The notes beneath the pieces were generated by a model. That model searched no databases, was not told the DNA's origin, and was given only the letters and a program-made list of their open reading frames with translations. Positions 1 through 10,718 of a stretch of 64,000 bases of DNA are shown here, piece after piece. Both the position numbers and the translations under genes were made by a program. Source of the stretch: Volutella citrinella (lineage: Eukaryota > Ascomycota > Sordariomycetes > Hypocreales > Nectriaceae); the NCBI GenBank assembly GCA_034401135.1, contig JAWZSP010000001.1:6386001-6450000 (forward strand). Reading direction: 5' to 3'. Each line of letters opens with the position of its first letter. Positions within the stretch are counted from its first letter, which is position 1.

Positions 1-1576
1 CACCGTTTGCGACGAGTACATCCCACTGGGATGCAAGGAGAGGATAGTAGAGATTAATACACTCTTGTCTTTGCCACTTTGGACTATGGTGTGACGATCC
101 ACATTAGAACGGTGATTCCACTTCCCAAATCGCGTGGGCATTCATCATCGGCGAAACAGACAACAAGGACATGCACATTTGGCTCCAGTCCGAGACCTCA
201 ACGCGCTGTAAGATCCGTCACGCGATCCAGCTGCCACCATGAACTTGGCCAAGAAAGAATGGAAACTTCTGCGTGTCTCCCGCTTGCTGCGTTCTCTTGT
301 TGCAATGAGATGCATGGTGTCTCATTGCCAAGTGCTTGGCCTGCTCCAGCAGACACGAGACACATCTTTCCAGTCGATCCTTTGCCGGGACATCACCTTA
401 TTTAACCATAAAGGAACACGGCTGCCTTGGCATCCCTGTTCTCCATACGGGGAGCCGATTTGGCTTGCATTAGCGGGGTCACCCAGGTCATCTGCTTTAC
501 TACTCCTGATCGCTTGCGGGTCTCGCCAGAACGGTTGCGCTAGGATGGATGCTGCCGAGAGAGCAAGGTCTTCCATGTATCAGGATCCTAAGGCGTTATT
601 CGATCGGAGCCGATGGGTCGATACGCGGTCCAAAGATGGAAATAGGATCAGCCGCTCGGCGGGTCGCGTGGAGTTCTCCGACGCCCATTTTCGCAATCAC
701 AGTCGTCTGGGGTATCCTCTCTGGCGGGCACTGGCATTTACGACTTGCCAAGGCCAGTGCGTGTCCTCGTCGGTTCCTCGGGTGAAACAGTCATGGCAAC
801 TCCATCATTCTTGCAGTCGTTAACCTACAGTGCATATCGGGCATTTCCGACACCACTAGTTCTTACGGTCAGCCTCCTGACAGAAAACGGTTCGCGCCAG
901 TGCAATCGGGTCGGGTTCCGGGTCCGAGCCAGGGGTTGTGATTTCCACGAGTGGGGGGGTCGGCCGCCCTCGTCGTCGCTAGGTCAGGAAGTGTCAGCAA
1001 TGGAACGATCAGACGCAGTAGATTGAAGACTTATATCTAATGCTTGTCCGGTCACTGGGACCCTTGGTTCCTTCTCTGTATGCTGGTGTAAAATGTGCTG
1101 TGAAATCTCGCGTCTTCTTGCTCTCAAGCCTCCAAGATGCCTCACCAACGTAGCCAGTCCATCACATCGTGAAGCCTCAACGACTAACCCATTTTGACCA
1201 GCTGGACCCTGCCATTCTGCCGCATCCACCGCCTGCCTGTTCCAGCATGGCCAGCTTTCCTGATGCACGAATGGCCATCATGGTTCGGCGGCTCTGCTGC
1301 TGGCTGGTGAGACAACAAATCGGCGATAACGCACCACCCTAGCTTGCCAAGTGCCACATCTGACATCTCGACCAACGCTTACTCCATACCCCGGATCCCC
1401 TTGAACTGGTTCATGCGCAGTGCCACCCTGTGCAAACCCATAGTCCTCGCCGGCATGCGCCCGGAAAATCGCGCAGGCCATCAGAATTTGCACCCGTAGA
1501 GGCGGCCGACCCTACATACCATCACGACGACAGATAGCACCACCGGCTGGCCGTCTGTGGCTGGGCTCATCCCGGG
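1..1576. other. No supported gene
   Basis: Open frames here are short, overlap on both strands and resemble no family I recognise. The longest (239-823, plus strand) has no signal peptide, domain motif or convincing splice sites. The stretch could be intergenic DNA, the mutated remains of a gene, or the far end of a gene outside the window. Confidence 0.4.
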
Positions 1577-2167
1577 ATGCGGTCCCAATATTCCTTTATT
1601 ATCTCGATCCCGATCCCCGGGAACCTGCCGCCCCATCTGGTCATTGCCTTTCTGCAAACCTACACCCCCACGCTACGCCACAACCCTGCCGTCGAGGGCT
1701 TCGAGGAGATTGCCCCGAACCCTTCGTCAATCGATAATGATAGCTTCTTTGGGCCGTGGGATGCCTCTATTCGCGAGTTTCGTGTCTTTGAGGTGCTGAA
1801 GCTCCTGCCGGGTCTGCACAGGCGGGACTCTTGGCACGTCGTCTTCCAGAGCACTCCCTGTGGCGTTCGCTCTCGCATCACAACGCAGGCTAGGACTATT
1901 GTCTGGTCACAATGGATGGTTCGACCGCGTGAAGTGGGGGCTTCTTCTCCTGACAGTATGGAATCCGGAGAGGAGTGGGAGCTGTGTCACGAAGCCATCA
2001 TCGAGACGAACAAGCTGCTGATGCCGTTTGTCTCCCACTTTGCGGAGAAGGGCAAGTACCAGGGATGCAAGAGGGTTCTTGATGAAGCCGTGCAGAGCAT
2101 TCTGAATGGCTTCATGGGCCAGATGGTTCCCCAACAGATCCCCTACGGACAACTCCAGTCGTTTTGA
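1577..2167 (+). CDS. DUF7053-like conserved fungal protein
   Basis: Single-exon gene for 196 residues. The N-terminus has a 'IPIPGNLPPHLVIAFLQ' stretch followed by an aromatic/acidic segment, a central beta-rich part, and a C-terminal helix around 'ETNKLLMPFVSHFAEK'. This order matches my recollection of the fungus-specific DUF7053 family (a START/Bet v 1-like fold of unknown ligand), but the assignment is from memory only. The ATG was chosen because the conserved part starts within the first ten residues and no better upstream exon is visible; its context (cgggATGc) is weak, so a short upstream exon remains possible. Soluble, with no signal peptide or membrane segment. Function unknown. Confidence 0.55.
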   Translation: MRSQYSFIISIPIPGNLPPHLVIAFLQTYTPTLRHNPAVEGFEEIAPNPSSIDNDSFFGPWDASIREFRVFEVLKLLPGLHRRDSWHVVFQSTPCGVRSRITTQARTIVWSQWMVRPREVGASSPDSMESGEEWELCHEAIIETNKLLMPFVSHFAEKGKYQGCKRVLDEAVQSILNGFMGQMVPQQIPYGQLQSF

Positions 2168-2766
2168 CCTCGACTGCGCCTCTCCGACTTGTATCCTAAT
2201 CAGGATCTGGGTCATCAAACACGTCATCCTACCCTTGGTGCTTCCTTGGAAGATCGATGGAGGATTCAAGTTTCATTGTTACAGGGATCAAGGCGTTTAT
2301 GGCCTGCACGGCCAGCAACGTCGCTTGGAAGATTTACTCCGAGCCTCGGGCATTACAGATTGGGAATTGTATGGAATGGATTTGTGCTTCAGTCAGCTTG
2401 GTTGAGGATGGATTGCATTGGTCCGTCAGCATGAGCGCACTGCGATTTTACACCATAGTTAATCGTTCAAAGATTAAAGAATACCTGTACGATACATTAT
2501 AGAGATATAGTTTATTATTGATACAAATTGTGGGAAAAGTAAGGTTCCCCCCCGTGTCGAGAACATGTCATGCTTGTTAATTGAGACTCGTATATATGTT
2601 ACGGGAATGATCGCACTGCGAAGCCATAGAGTTCCTGTCAGGTTGGCAGACAATTGAGTAGATACATGTTCGGTCACTCAGCGACTGATGCTCCGGGCCG
2701 CGCTGACTGCCACTTAATGAAACTGAATAGCAGAAGCAGATGCAATATTGGGAGTGAGCCATGCAA
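2168..2766. other. Convergent intergenic stretch, no gene seen
   Basis: Lies between the 3' ends of the DUF7053-like gene and the first HET gene. It is AT-richer than its flanks, with several short overlapping frames and no domain. Probably the two 3' UTRs. Confidence 0.5.
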
Positions 2767-5230
2767 TTAGATGACATAAAACTCTGCTAGTTCCGCATCC
2801 CTCTCGTGATTCCACTCCTCCGTGTAGTACCCATCAATATGCGCAAGACGCTGATAGACGCGCCCAAACTTGCGCACATGCTCAGGTTGCATATCAAGAA
2901 CCTCCTGGCTGGCCTCCACAAGAACTAGGGCCGAGTCCTCGTTCTGCGCCATCGGCTGCGCGAGAGAATGGTTGCAGAAGCGCACGCAGTAGACCTTTCT
3001 ATTCTGCCACTGGCGGAGACGGAACCGGCTGTCTGGCCGGGCAATGTTCTTCGAGGTGCCCTGGCCTTCTGTGTGCTGCCATAGCTTTCCGAAGCTCGTG
3101 TTGCCGCCGTCAAGTGTTAGTAGCGCGGGCATCAATTTCCCCGTGAGAAACAAGTACCCGGCTGATATCTCGCCGTAAGGGTTCAACTTGCTCGCGTGGC
3201 AAGCTGTACGACTGTAGTCAACTTGCACAAAGAACTTGAGCTTCTTGCTCTGGCCGAGGGCCGCGCCAAACGTCACGGCTCGATGGGCACTCAGCCAGCT
3301 CCAGCTTGGGGCAACGTACTCCAGCTCCTGCTCCGTTTCCTCCGACTGCTGCGGCACCCAGCGCAGATGCCGCAGGAGATCGGCTTCCCAGACGCCGGCG
3401 AGATACCGCCCCGTCATGTCGTTCTGCCACTTGGAAGCGAGTCCCGCAATTGCCGGCAGACCGTCGCGTCTCTTGGTGATGGACTTCATTGAGTACTCCG
3501 TCACCAAGTCTCTCCAGATGCTGTTGTATTGGTCAATTGCGGTAGGTGTATTCTGTGGATCCTTCAAGTTGCTCGGCAAGTCAAGCGTCCCCTCCGTGGT
3601 TATCCCAGTGTCGTGGGATTGGCCTGTGAGAAGCACCTGGCGGGATGCCAGCAGGGGATCGTTGCGGAAATCTTCCAGCGCTCCGCATTCGCAGTTTGTA
3701 GAGGAAGCACACTCAAACACGACCTCTTCCTTGGTAAAGTGAAGGATCTGGGTGGCCAGCAGCCGTTCCTGGAAGCACCAAGCACGGCTCATGAGCGGGT
3801 AGCCTTGTGAGTAGCCACCCAGCCTTCTCTCTGTATTCCTCGGATCTTCAACCACTTGTTGTCTCATGTTACTTGTGGGGACCCAGCCGAAGATGTTGTG
3901 ACTGAGTTGTTGCCGTCCATGAATCTCAAAGGCCTCCCCTGTGTGCGATGTGCCTGAAATCGTAATGTGTGGCTCTCTGTTGAGCAAACATCCCCCGCTA
4001 CCATCGACGGATCCCGTGGCAGCGACCACAATGCCCGCGTTGTTGTATATCGACGCCATCTTCGCAGCTTCCGTCTCCCAATCGGTCTTGTCGTCCTGGA
4101 TGATGCACAAAGAGTCAATCCAGAGGTACTCAAAGCCTAGCTTTCTCGTGATGATGACGGCATCTTGAAAAGTCTGGGAAAACCCTTCGAAAGGAATGTT
4201 CTTCTTTCGTTGGTCCATCGTGCTCTTGGTGGTCGTTATCAGATTACTCTTCCCCCAGCAGTGCGATAGAGCAATGTATGATGTCTCTGCTTGGGTTCCG
4301 GCGCCAGCGTCTTCCGCTAGGTGAATTTCTTTATTTGACTCCGGCCCGATATGGAGCACTCTTTTTGGGAGGGTTCTGTCCGTGTTGGTATCCAATTGGA
4401 CGCACAATGGATGATTAGCCTTGCAATCTGTTATCCAAGACTGTATCTTGTGGAAAGTAGCATCCGAGGTCTTTTCAGCCACGACATGGTGCGCGGATCC
4501 TCCGAGAACTGCATCTGAGCCCAAGTAGGGAAATTCCTGATTCATACAACTACCGATAGAAGTCCACGGACAGGTACTCCCTGGTCTCATCGTTATTTTT
4601 GGGGTGGCACCGGGGAATCTCTTACATACCTGGCAGAGTGTAGATCTCAAAGTCTCCCAGTTGAGAGATGTCAGATACATCGTCGGCAAACAAGCGAGCG
4701 TCAACATCGCTGTCGCTGTCGCTGTCGCTGTCGCTGTCTGCCTCATTCCTGAAGAGGCTCAGTCTCAAGACATTCTGCATGCGCATGGCAACGTCCACCC
4801 TGACACGCCGGTCACTCCAGCTGACACTGCCTTGGCATAACGTGGTGATGATCATGCGCAAGAGGGAGCATGTTTCACAGCCGGCCGCGGCGGATGCAGG
4901 AATATCGGCAAGCGGGATGTAGAACCCAAAAGCTGCATAGTCGATGCGGGAATTTGGGCCGCCGGCCCATGCTGGACCTGACTTGACTCCATCAGGACCC
5001 AGGTCGCGCAGGGCATAGCGGTATCCGGACGGAGTCATGTGCATGGTTGGGAACCCCAGTGCGGTGGCTGCACTCCCGGCATAGAGGTTCCAGCAGATGC
5101 CGCATGTCATGGGGTCTCTCCGAATCTCATCGTCGGTGTCCCCTGCCGGGATCGGCGACTTGCTCAAGTGAAAGGTTCCCATCTTGATATCAGTAGGCGA
5201 ATGTACTCTTGCTGCGTCCTGGCTCATCAT
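2767..5230 (-). CDS. HET-domain protein 1 (heterokaryon incompatibility)
   Basis: Two exons, 5230-4626 and 4549-2767, with a 76-bp intron (donor GTAAGA, phase 2), giving about 795 residues. The nearer GTATGT donor at the same site would create an immediate stop, which decides the choice. An N-terminal Cys-rich part (CGIC near residue 43, CETC near 118) precedes an Asp-Ser repeat around residues 170-180. The HET domain starts at 'YIALSHCWG' near residue 293 and continues through 'YLWIDSLCIIQDD' and 'IYNNAGIVVAATG', all family hallmarks. HET domains act in the fungal self/non-self response that kills fused incompatible cells. The C-terminal 350 residues are typical HET tail with no extra domain recognised. 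It shares a promoter region with the EthD gene. Which partner gene it answers to cannot be told from sequence. Confidence 0.9.
4708..4738 (-). repeat. Hexanucleotide repeat coding an Asp-Ser tract
   Basis: Five tandem copies of a gctgtc-type hexamer on the plus strand (gacagc on the coding strand) encode alternating Asp and Ser inside exon 1 of HET-domain protein 1. Slippage would change length by whole codon pairs without breaking the frame. Confidence 0.85.
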
Positions 5231-5702
5231 GGAGCAGCAGCATATTTAGAAACGGCCCGTAGATTATTCCGGCGGGGTTTTATGCGGCCGCATCGCCGCG
5301 AGATACACTGATGCACCATTCCTCCCATCATCCCAAGTGTTATCAGATCAATTACCCGGTAGTAACGCAGATAAACTGGCATCAGCGCACTCCCATGCCT
5401 TGCTGCTAGGAGTTATTAATAGTAGATAACGAATTACATAACAAGGGTCTAGGATGCATAATAATTTGCCAAGCCAACGTGTATCGAGACCCAATGCCTG
5501 CCAGGTTGAGGCCCGCTGCGGGGTAGTGAACTGATAAAATCAGAGACAGAAACAAATCTAGCCATTCTGCGTTATTTACCACATCATTTAGCGGTATCTC
5601 GGCTGTCTGCGCACATCTTACAACTCTCGTCTACTCTTTGGTCCTCTGCAACTAGAATCCTGTGCTGTTACCAAACCAACACCTCAGCTTTTGCAAGCCA
5701 CC
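5231..5702. promoter_or_regulatory. Divergent promoter region, HET gene 1 / EthD gene
   Basis: The 472 bp between the two divergent start codons holds no open frame of note. It must contain both promoters. A pyrimidine-rich tract (around 5625-5645) precedes the EthD start. I see no confident TATA box. Confidence 0.4.
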
Positions 5703-6026
5703 ATGTCGTTTCACATGACCATCCTTTATCCCAATGACGAGGGTGCGACGTTCGACTTGAAATACTTTATTGAACGCCATATTCCCCTGTCGATGAAGCT
5801 CTGGGGCCCTCTGGGTTTGCTCAACTGCGAGACGATTGAGTACGAGGTCGGGACGGCAGCGGGATCGTCGCCCTACATCTACGCTTGCATGTTGACCTGG
5901 AAGGATAGAGAGAGCTACGTCAGTGCAACTACCTCACCTAGCATGGCCGAACTTGTGGAGGATGTCTCTCAATACACCAACTTAAAGCCGATCCACCTGC
6001 TGGGCAAGATTGTTCCGAAAGTTTGA
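5703..6026 (+). CDS. EthD-family dimeric alpha/beta-barrel protein
   Basis: Single exon for 107 residues. The ATG at 5703 sits in an ideal context (gccaccATGtcg). The protein is one EthD-type ferredoxin-like domain: first strand 'FHMTILYPND', then 'FDLKYFIERHIPLSMKLWG' with the family's conserved His after the first helix, and a second strand 'IYACMLTW'. EthD proteins are small dimers; relatives accompany ring-cleavage, anthraquinone and other oxidative pathways, some as cyclases or decarboxylases. No metabolic genes flank it, so its substrate is unknown. Cytosolic (no targeting signal). It is divergent from HET gene 1. Confidence 0.85.
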   Translation: MSFHMTILYPNDEGATFDLKYFIERHIPLSMKLWGPLGLLNCETIEYEVGTAAGSSPYIYACMLTWKDRESYVSATTSPSMAELVEDVSQYTNLKPIHLLGKIVPKV

Positions 6027-6512
6027 ACAGGAGTGTTGCGCATGGCAGCCGCAGACCCGACGTTGGCGACTGGATCATTGATGGAGTGAGACAATAACTG
6101 GAATGCTTGATTGTCGGAAACAGCCGCCAGGAAAGATGATCTGGATTCATTCTGTAATCTTTGAAGTACCCGCAAACTAAAAAATTGCCCATTCATTGCT
6201 TGGTCGAGTATCAATATTCCTGATCGGTTACTTCCGCTTATTTCCGGCCCTTTTGTGATCAGATAGATCCAACGAGTGAGGGATCGCTTCCTGGCGGCCA
6301 CGTGCCCCAACAACTGGTCCAGGTTTCACTTCAAGATTGGATCGCGGTCTCCCTGCTTGACTACGCCCCACAGCGAGGCGGAATTGCCATACCCCTGTCC
6401 AAAGCTGAAAGCCATCGAGTTGTTTTAAGAACGCCACGCGACCGGCAACTTAAGCTTATCAACTGTCTGCAACCACTCACAGCCTGCTGGTCCTGGTATT
6501 AACGGCACAATT
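6027..6512. other. Intergenic, no gene seen
   Basis: Contains the 3' end of the EthD gene and the promoter of the secreted-protein gene. Only short shadow frames are present. Confidence 0.5.
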
Positions 6513-7838
6513 ATGCATCTCGGATACTGGATTGGGGCTGCAGCCCTCCTTTCACCTGCACGCTTGGTTGGCGCTGCGCAGGTTGACAGTGACCGGCACA
6601 GCTTGGCTGTACGTGCCACGAAGCAGGAGAACGATCCCGGAAACCCCGACGACGATTATGACGGCGACACATGTTCATGGGCTGAGTCAGTCCCCGACAT
6701 TGACGGCACCACGGATGGCTGTGGGCTCGGCCAATGTGGATGTGCCGTCTTAGGAGAGCGCGAGTTGCTGTACGGCCTGCCGGGTCTCTACTACAACGGC
6801 ACCATCACGATTACGCACCAAATCACGGACAATGCGGCATCAGGAGGAGACAAGAATGCATGTGGCAACAAGGATGGCGATCAAAAGACATACGAGTATC
6901 CAGCGCTGCTCCTCATCGCACCCCGGGGCAACTCTCAGGACTCGAACCCCTTCCACTGGAGACTCGTGGGGTTTGCGCCGGCAGACCAGACACTAGACGC
7001 GGTTGGAGGGAGCAAAGTGAACTACCTCGATGTGCGACAGCAGATTGTTCACATTCGGTCGAGTGATTTTACTATCCAAGGAAACTGGTGCCACGTTGGC
7101 GAGAGACTTCCTTGGTATCAACACTCTGACGCGACAAAAGAGTGGAAAAAGACAGAGGTGTACTGGAGAACCGAGCAAAAGGCTACCAGCGGCAAAGTCT
7201 TCTCTGCAACGGCTGAGTATATCAAGGCACCTCCGTATGAAGGTGAAGCCGCCACAGTCTCTGGTGGCGACGAGGTCTTGTCCAGCCAATATCTCACCCT
7301 CAGCGACGTCTGCAGCAGCAACCAGACAGCCAATAGGGGGTTGATCCCTCCGAGTCTCCTCCCCAAGGACAACACGTACAAGAACACCACGACACCAACG
7401 CTGTGGCTCAAAGAAGGCACCAAAGCCGAGATGAACAACATTGGTGCCGAGTCAATGACATTCAACATGACGACCAACTTTTCCAGCGCCAGAACTTGGC
7501 TGCTACAACGGCAACCCAACTGCGCGAGCACGTTCTGGCCTACGCCTCTGACTTTTAGGGAGGGAGGTCGATCCGTTGGTAGTGGTTTCGAGAGCTGGAA
7601 CATCTCGACCTCTGTGACGATCTCGTTTGAGGGTCGTATCGAGAAGGAGAATAGTACGGAGATTTCTGGGGAGGATTCTGGGAAACTCGTCTTTAAAAAC
7701 AGCTATCGGTACAATAGCTCTATCAAGACCAATAGGACTTCGAAGGACGGGGATAAGAAGAATTCAGCGGCTATCGTTCAGGGCTGGGGCTTTGGCGCTT
7801 GCCTGATGACTATTGGAGTTATTGTTGCTTTGCTGTAA
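6513..7838 (+). CDS. Secreted, probably GPI-anchored protein of unknown function
   Basis: Intron-less gene for 441 residues. It starts with a signal peptide (hydrophobic residues 4-22, likely cleavage near 'VGA-AQ'). An acidic segment with 'DDDYDGDTCSW' is followed by a Cys-rich motif 'CGLGQCGC' near residue 70. Many N-glycosylation sequons follow (NGT, NQT, NTT, NMT, NFS, NIS, NST, NSS, NRT). The C-terminus is a short hydrophobic tail ('GFGACLMTIGVIVALL') after a small-residue patch, which suggests a GPI anchor. I recognise no catalytic domain. It is most likely a cell-wall or surface glycoprotein. Confidence 0.75.
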   Translation: MHLGYWIGAAALLSPARLVGAAQVDSDRHSLAVRATKQENDPGNPDDDYDGDTCSWAESVPDIDGTTDGCGLGQCGCAVLGERELLYGLPGLYYNGTITITHQITDNAASGGDKNACGNKDGDQKTYEYPALLLIAPRGNSQDSNPFHWRLVGFAPADQTLDAVGGSKVNYLDVRQQIVHIRSSDFTIQGNWCHVGERLPWYQHSDATKEWKKTEVYWRTEQKATSGKVFSATAEYIKAPPYEGEAATVSGGDEVLSSQYLTLSDVCSSNQTANRGLIPPSLLPKDNTYKNTTTPTLWLKEGTKAEMNNIGAESMTFNMTTNFSSARTWLLQRQPNCASTFWPTPLTFREGGRSVGSGFESWNISTSVTISFEGRIEKENSTEISGEDSGKLVFKNSYRYNSSIKTNRTSKDGDKKNSAAIVQGWGFGACLMTIGVIVALL

Positions 7839-8409
7839 ATAGCTTATGAGAGCAAATTCTACTTTCGAATGTCCTTCCCCTAACCAGCTGTTTGTTGGTC
7901 AAATTGTGAGAGCAGTGCAAGTCTCAGTAAAAAAGCAAAGTCTTTGCTGAATCTAGACACAACGAAAGTCTGTGAGTTCAAGCATTTGCTACTGTTAAAC
8001 AACTGCGCTCTGCCCAAGTCCACGGTTAATATAATGTCTTGTAGTTTAGACGCTCAGCTGTCATTGAGTTGGCGGAGATGGCCCTCGACTCGTGTCATCA
8101 GCTGCGACCGTCAATAGAGCAACGACAACGGCGGATCAATGTTTTTGAACTCCGTAGGCACATCATCTCTGATCATCTGCCTTGCTGCTCAGCTTGGGCT
8201 GCGGGACATGTTCAGCCTGACTTGGTGCCCACAACCGAGATACGCCACATTCTCAATTATAAATTGTTACGCCGTCTGTACGCAGTCTTCTCTTAGTCTT
8301 GGATGGCAGAACCTCGCCTTAATCCGGCTAAAAAAGAACACGGGACTGTATCAACAAGACCTCGACTACTGACCAACAATACATGGGCGTTTCAGCTAGT
8401 AGGGCTGCA
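7839..8409. other. Intergenic / decayed sequence
   Basis: Short overlapping frames only. It follows the 3' end of the secreted-protein gene and leads into the relic zone. No family recognised. Confidence 0.4.
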
Positions 8410-8535
8410 CCTGATTCCCATTTAATCCACTAGTGAGCATTTGTTACTACGGCAATCTAACCTCGATGGTATCACGCCAAGGCCGCCACACCTGCACTCT
8501 CAGCGAATGGAAACCTGTCAGATCTGCAGGTTCTG
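8410..8535. repeat. Diverged direct repeat, copy A
   Basis: By eye about 80% identical to 12688-12811 in the same orientation, with a shared core 'gcactctcagcgaatgga' and most differences being C/T or G/A. It lies just before the methyltransferase relic. The flanks are not similar, so it is a bounded duplicated fragment. Confidence 0.7.
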
Positions 8536-8544
8536 GCGCCTCCT

Positions 8545-8855
8545 GCTCCACGGCGGCCTTAACACTGCGCCACTGCCGCTTCCACGCCAACGACTACGAG
8601 GATGAGTGGACGTACAGTGAGGACGAGCGCTTCGACTACATCCACGGCCGCGCGCTCAGCGGCACATCGGGTGACTGGGAGCGATTCTACCACAACGTCA
8701 AGCAGAACTTCAAGCCTGGCGGATGGGTTGAGATGCAAGAGTACGACGCCTGGATCTTTACGACGACGACAGTTGCGACCGCGCCCGCTGGACCATGGAG
8801 TGGAATATGGATGGGCTACTACAGACGCCTAGGTATCAATTCCATCAGGGTAAAA
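8545..8855 (+). pseudogene. Truncated LaeA-type SAM methyltransferase relic
   Basis: One frame reads 'DYEDEWTYSEDERFDYIHGR', then a segment ending 'NFKPGGWVEMQEYDAW'. This is the central part of fungal LaeA-like class I methyltransferases (the acidic strand, the 'FDYIHGR' stretch and the 'LKPGGWVE' strand). Just after 'DAWIF' the match continues in another frame ('DDDSCDRARWTMEW'), so a frameshift is present. The N-terminal SAM-binding glycine motif and the C-terminal third are missing. It is a dead fragment about 100 residues long from a protein normally near 330-350. Confidence 0.75.
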
Positions 8856-8869
8856 GTACTGTAACACTA

Positions 8870-10718
8870 GTATTTTGTAGTATGGTCGCCTTGTTAGTAT
8901 ATTCGCTCTCCATTGAGCCGCCTGATGTTAACTGTGCAGTGACTCTGTCAACTACTACGCACAACGCTTCCCGTGATGTATTGACCAAGACAAGCAGGCT
9001 TTCTTAGCAATGCTGAATACTTAGCCATGGTAAAGATATGTTCTACTTCAAATAGCAACCTCCAATTACAAGGGCTCATAGAAGCGAGAAGGGGAATTTG
9101 GACGACGCCGCTGCAACGCTGGCGCACCTATGGTTGAAACTATACATTGATTTTCAGAGTCTTCCCAGCGACAAAAATGTATACATTCAGGCCACATCGC
9201 ATACGATCGAACTGTTTCTCAGTCTTTCATGGTCTATGTCCTTCAACCTAATGGCGTACATCATCTCTCCCATGAAGTCCGACGTGCAGTCAAAAACTCC
9301 AGGATAATCGGGCCGAAGTCGTGACTCCACTCAGATGGACCTTTTCACATCTTGCGGGGGCGGACTCTTACCCCGGATGATGTGCGCGGATGCGGGGATC
9401 GACGGCGACATGGGGCATTTCACGCGAGGAACGAAATAGCTGCTCGTGAAAATTATAAGAGTTGAGGAGTGCCGTTGGGACCTGAACATTGCCGGTTGGC
9501 GCAATAATGGCCTCCTTGGCCCAGCTCAAGACGGGGACTCAGCTCCATGATGCGGGTCGATGGCAGTGTCCGGACAACCTCGAACGCGTCGACTGCTGGT
9601 TTGGATGTGAGTATCCCCAAATGCAACCTGCCATTTTGAATGGAGGCTATTGATTCAATTAACCCTCACCAGACCTAAGCATCCCTTTGCCATTATCGGC
9701 GCTGCCTCCATCATGACCGACGCCTGCTGAGCGGAGAACGATCCACCACTACCGGCTTGTTCAACCCGAATTAATTTCTTCAGACTCGTCTAGAAAGCGA
9801 CGGCTCGACACCGTAGCACAAGCAGACTCCACAGTGGTGGCAAAGGTAGGCAGCCGGAAGCAAACCGCGTGGTTGGTAGTCCATCACCAGCCCAGAGGAG
9901 ATCGGCGACCAGCTTTAAACGGCACGAACTCCGTCAAGTGGCTTGCTACGGTTGCGGTAAAACCACTGGAAGCGGGCAACTGAGCGACATTATCATGCTC
10001 TACTTTTCAGCTGCGCCAGAACCCATGTCTAGTCTCGGTTTGGCTAGGCAGTTGGCTAGGTAGTACAACACTGGGCCCCTTTTATTACGTGCTTCCACCA
10101 ATTGAACCGCCTAACCGACGCTCTTTAGCCGGAATCGAATGGTACCACGGTGTGATTACTTGCTTGCTTCCGCCCTGGGGAATGCGGTCATGGGGAGCCT
10201 CAATAGTCACGTCTTGCTCGGCATCCCCCATACCCGACATGTGCCGCACGCGCCAGAGCCTCAGAAGTCCAATTTGAGGCTCATCTCGTCCCGGCGGACG
10301 AACCTCTGACTCGTGCTGCGACGCTAAAAGATTTCCATGCGGTGCCTGGGGCGTCCTGGGTTCCAAGCCATGAAACGCTAGTAGATCATACGTTTGCATC
10401 AGTCATCCCAAGATTGTGGGCTGTCCATAGATTTCATGGGTGCTAGTCCTGCATGCCCCTGAAATCTATCCCCGATCCGTCTAGGCGCGAATCCAGGCCT
10501 GTCATCGGGGGCCGCCTCCCCGTATGCAGCTCGTCAAGAATCGAAAATCCAGAACCTGGAGAGGCCGGGGTGCTGTGATTTAGTTCCAACGGTCCGTTGG
10601 GCAAGCCCCAGATGAGCGGCATGCCACGCCATAGTTAAAGCTGCGGCGTCTGGCTCCCCCTCCACAGGTTGCATGTTGCATGCTGCATGCCCTCTCGCAC
10701 ATCAGCAGCGCCGCCAAA
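8870..10718. other. 1.85-kb gene-free relic zone
   Basis: No frame shows a recognisable domain. A tiny ATG-led frame at 9508 with a well-formed downstream splice pair gives fewer than 50 residues and no homology. The zone follows the methyltransferase relic, so it may be decayed gene or transposon sequence. Confidence 0.45.

Noticed and set aside
239..823. 194-codon open frame near the window start
   Set aside because: Several frames overlap it on both strands, and it shows no domain, signal peptide or coding character.
9508..9720. Tiny ATG-led frame with a GTGAGT donor and CACCAG acceptor
   Set aside because: The product would be under 50 residues with no similarity, inside a relic zone; splice-like motifs occur by chance.
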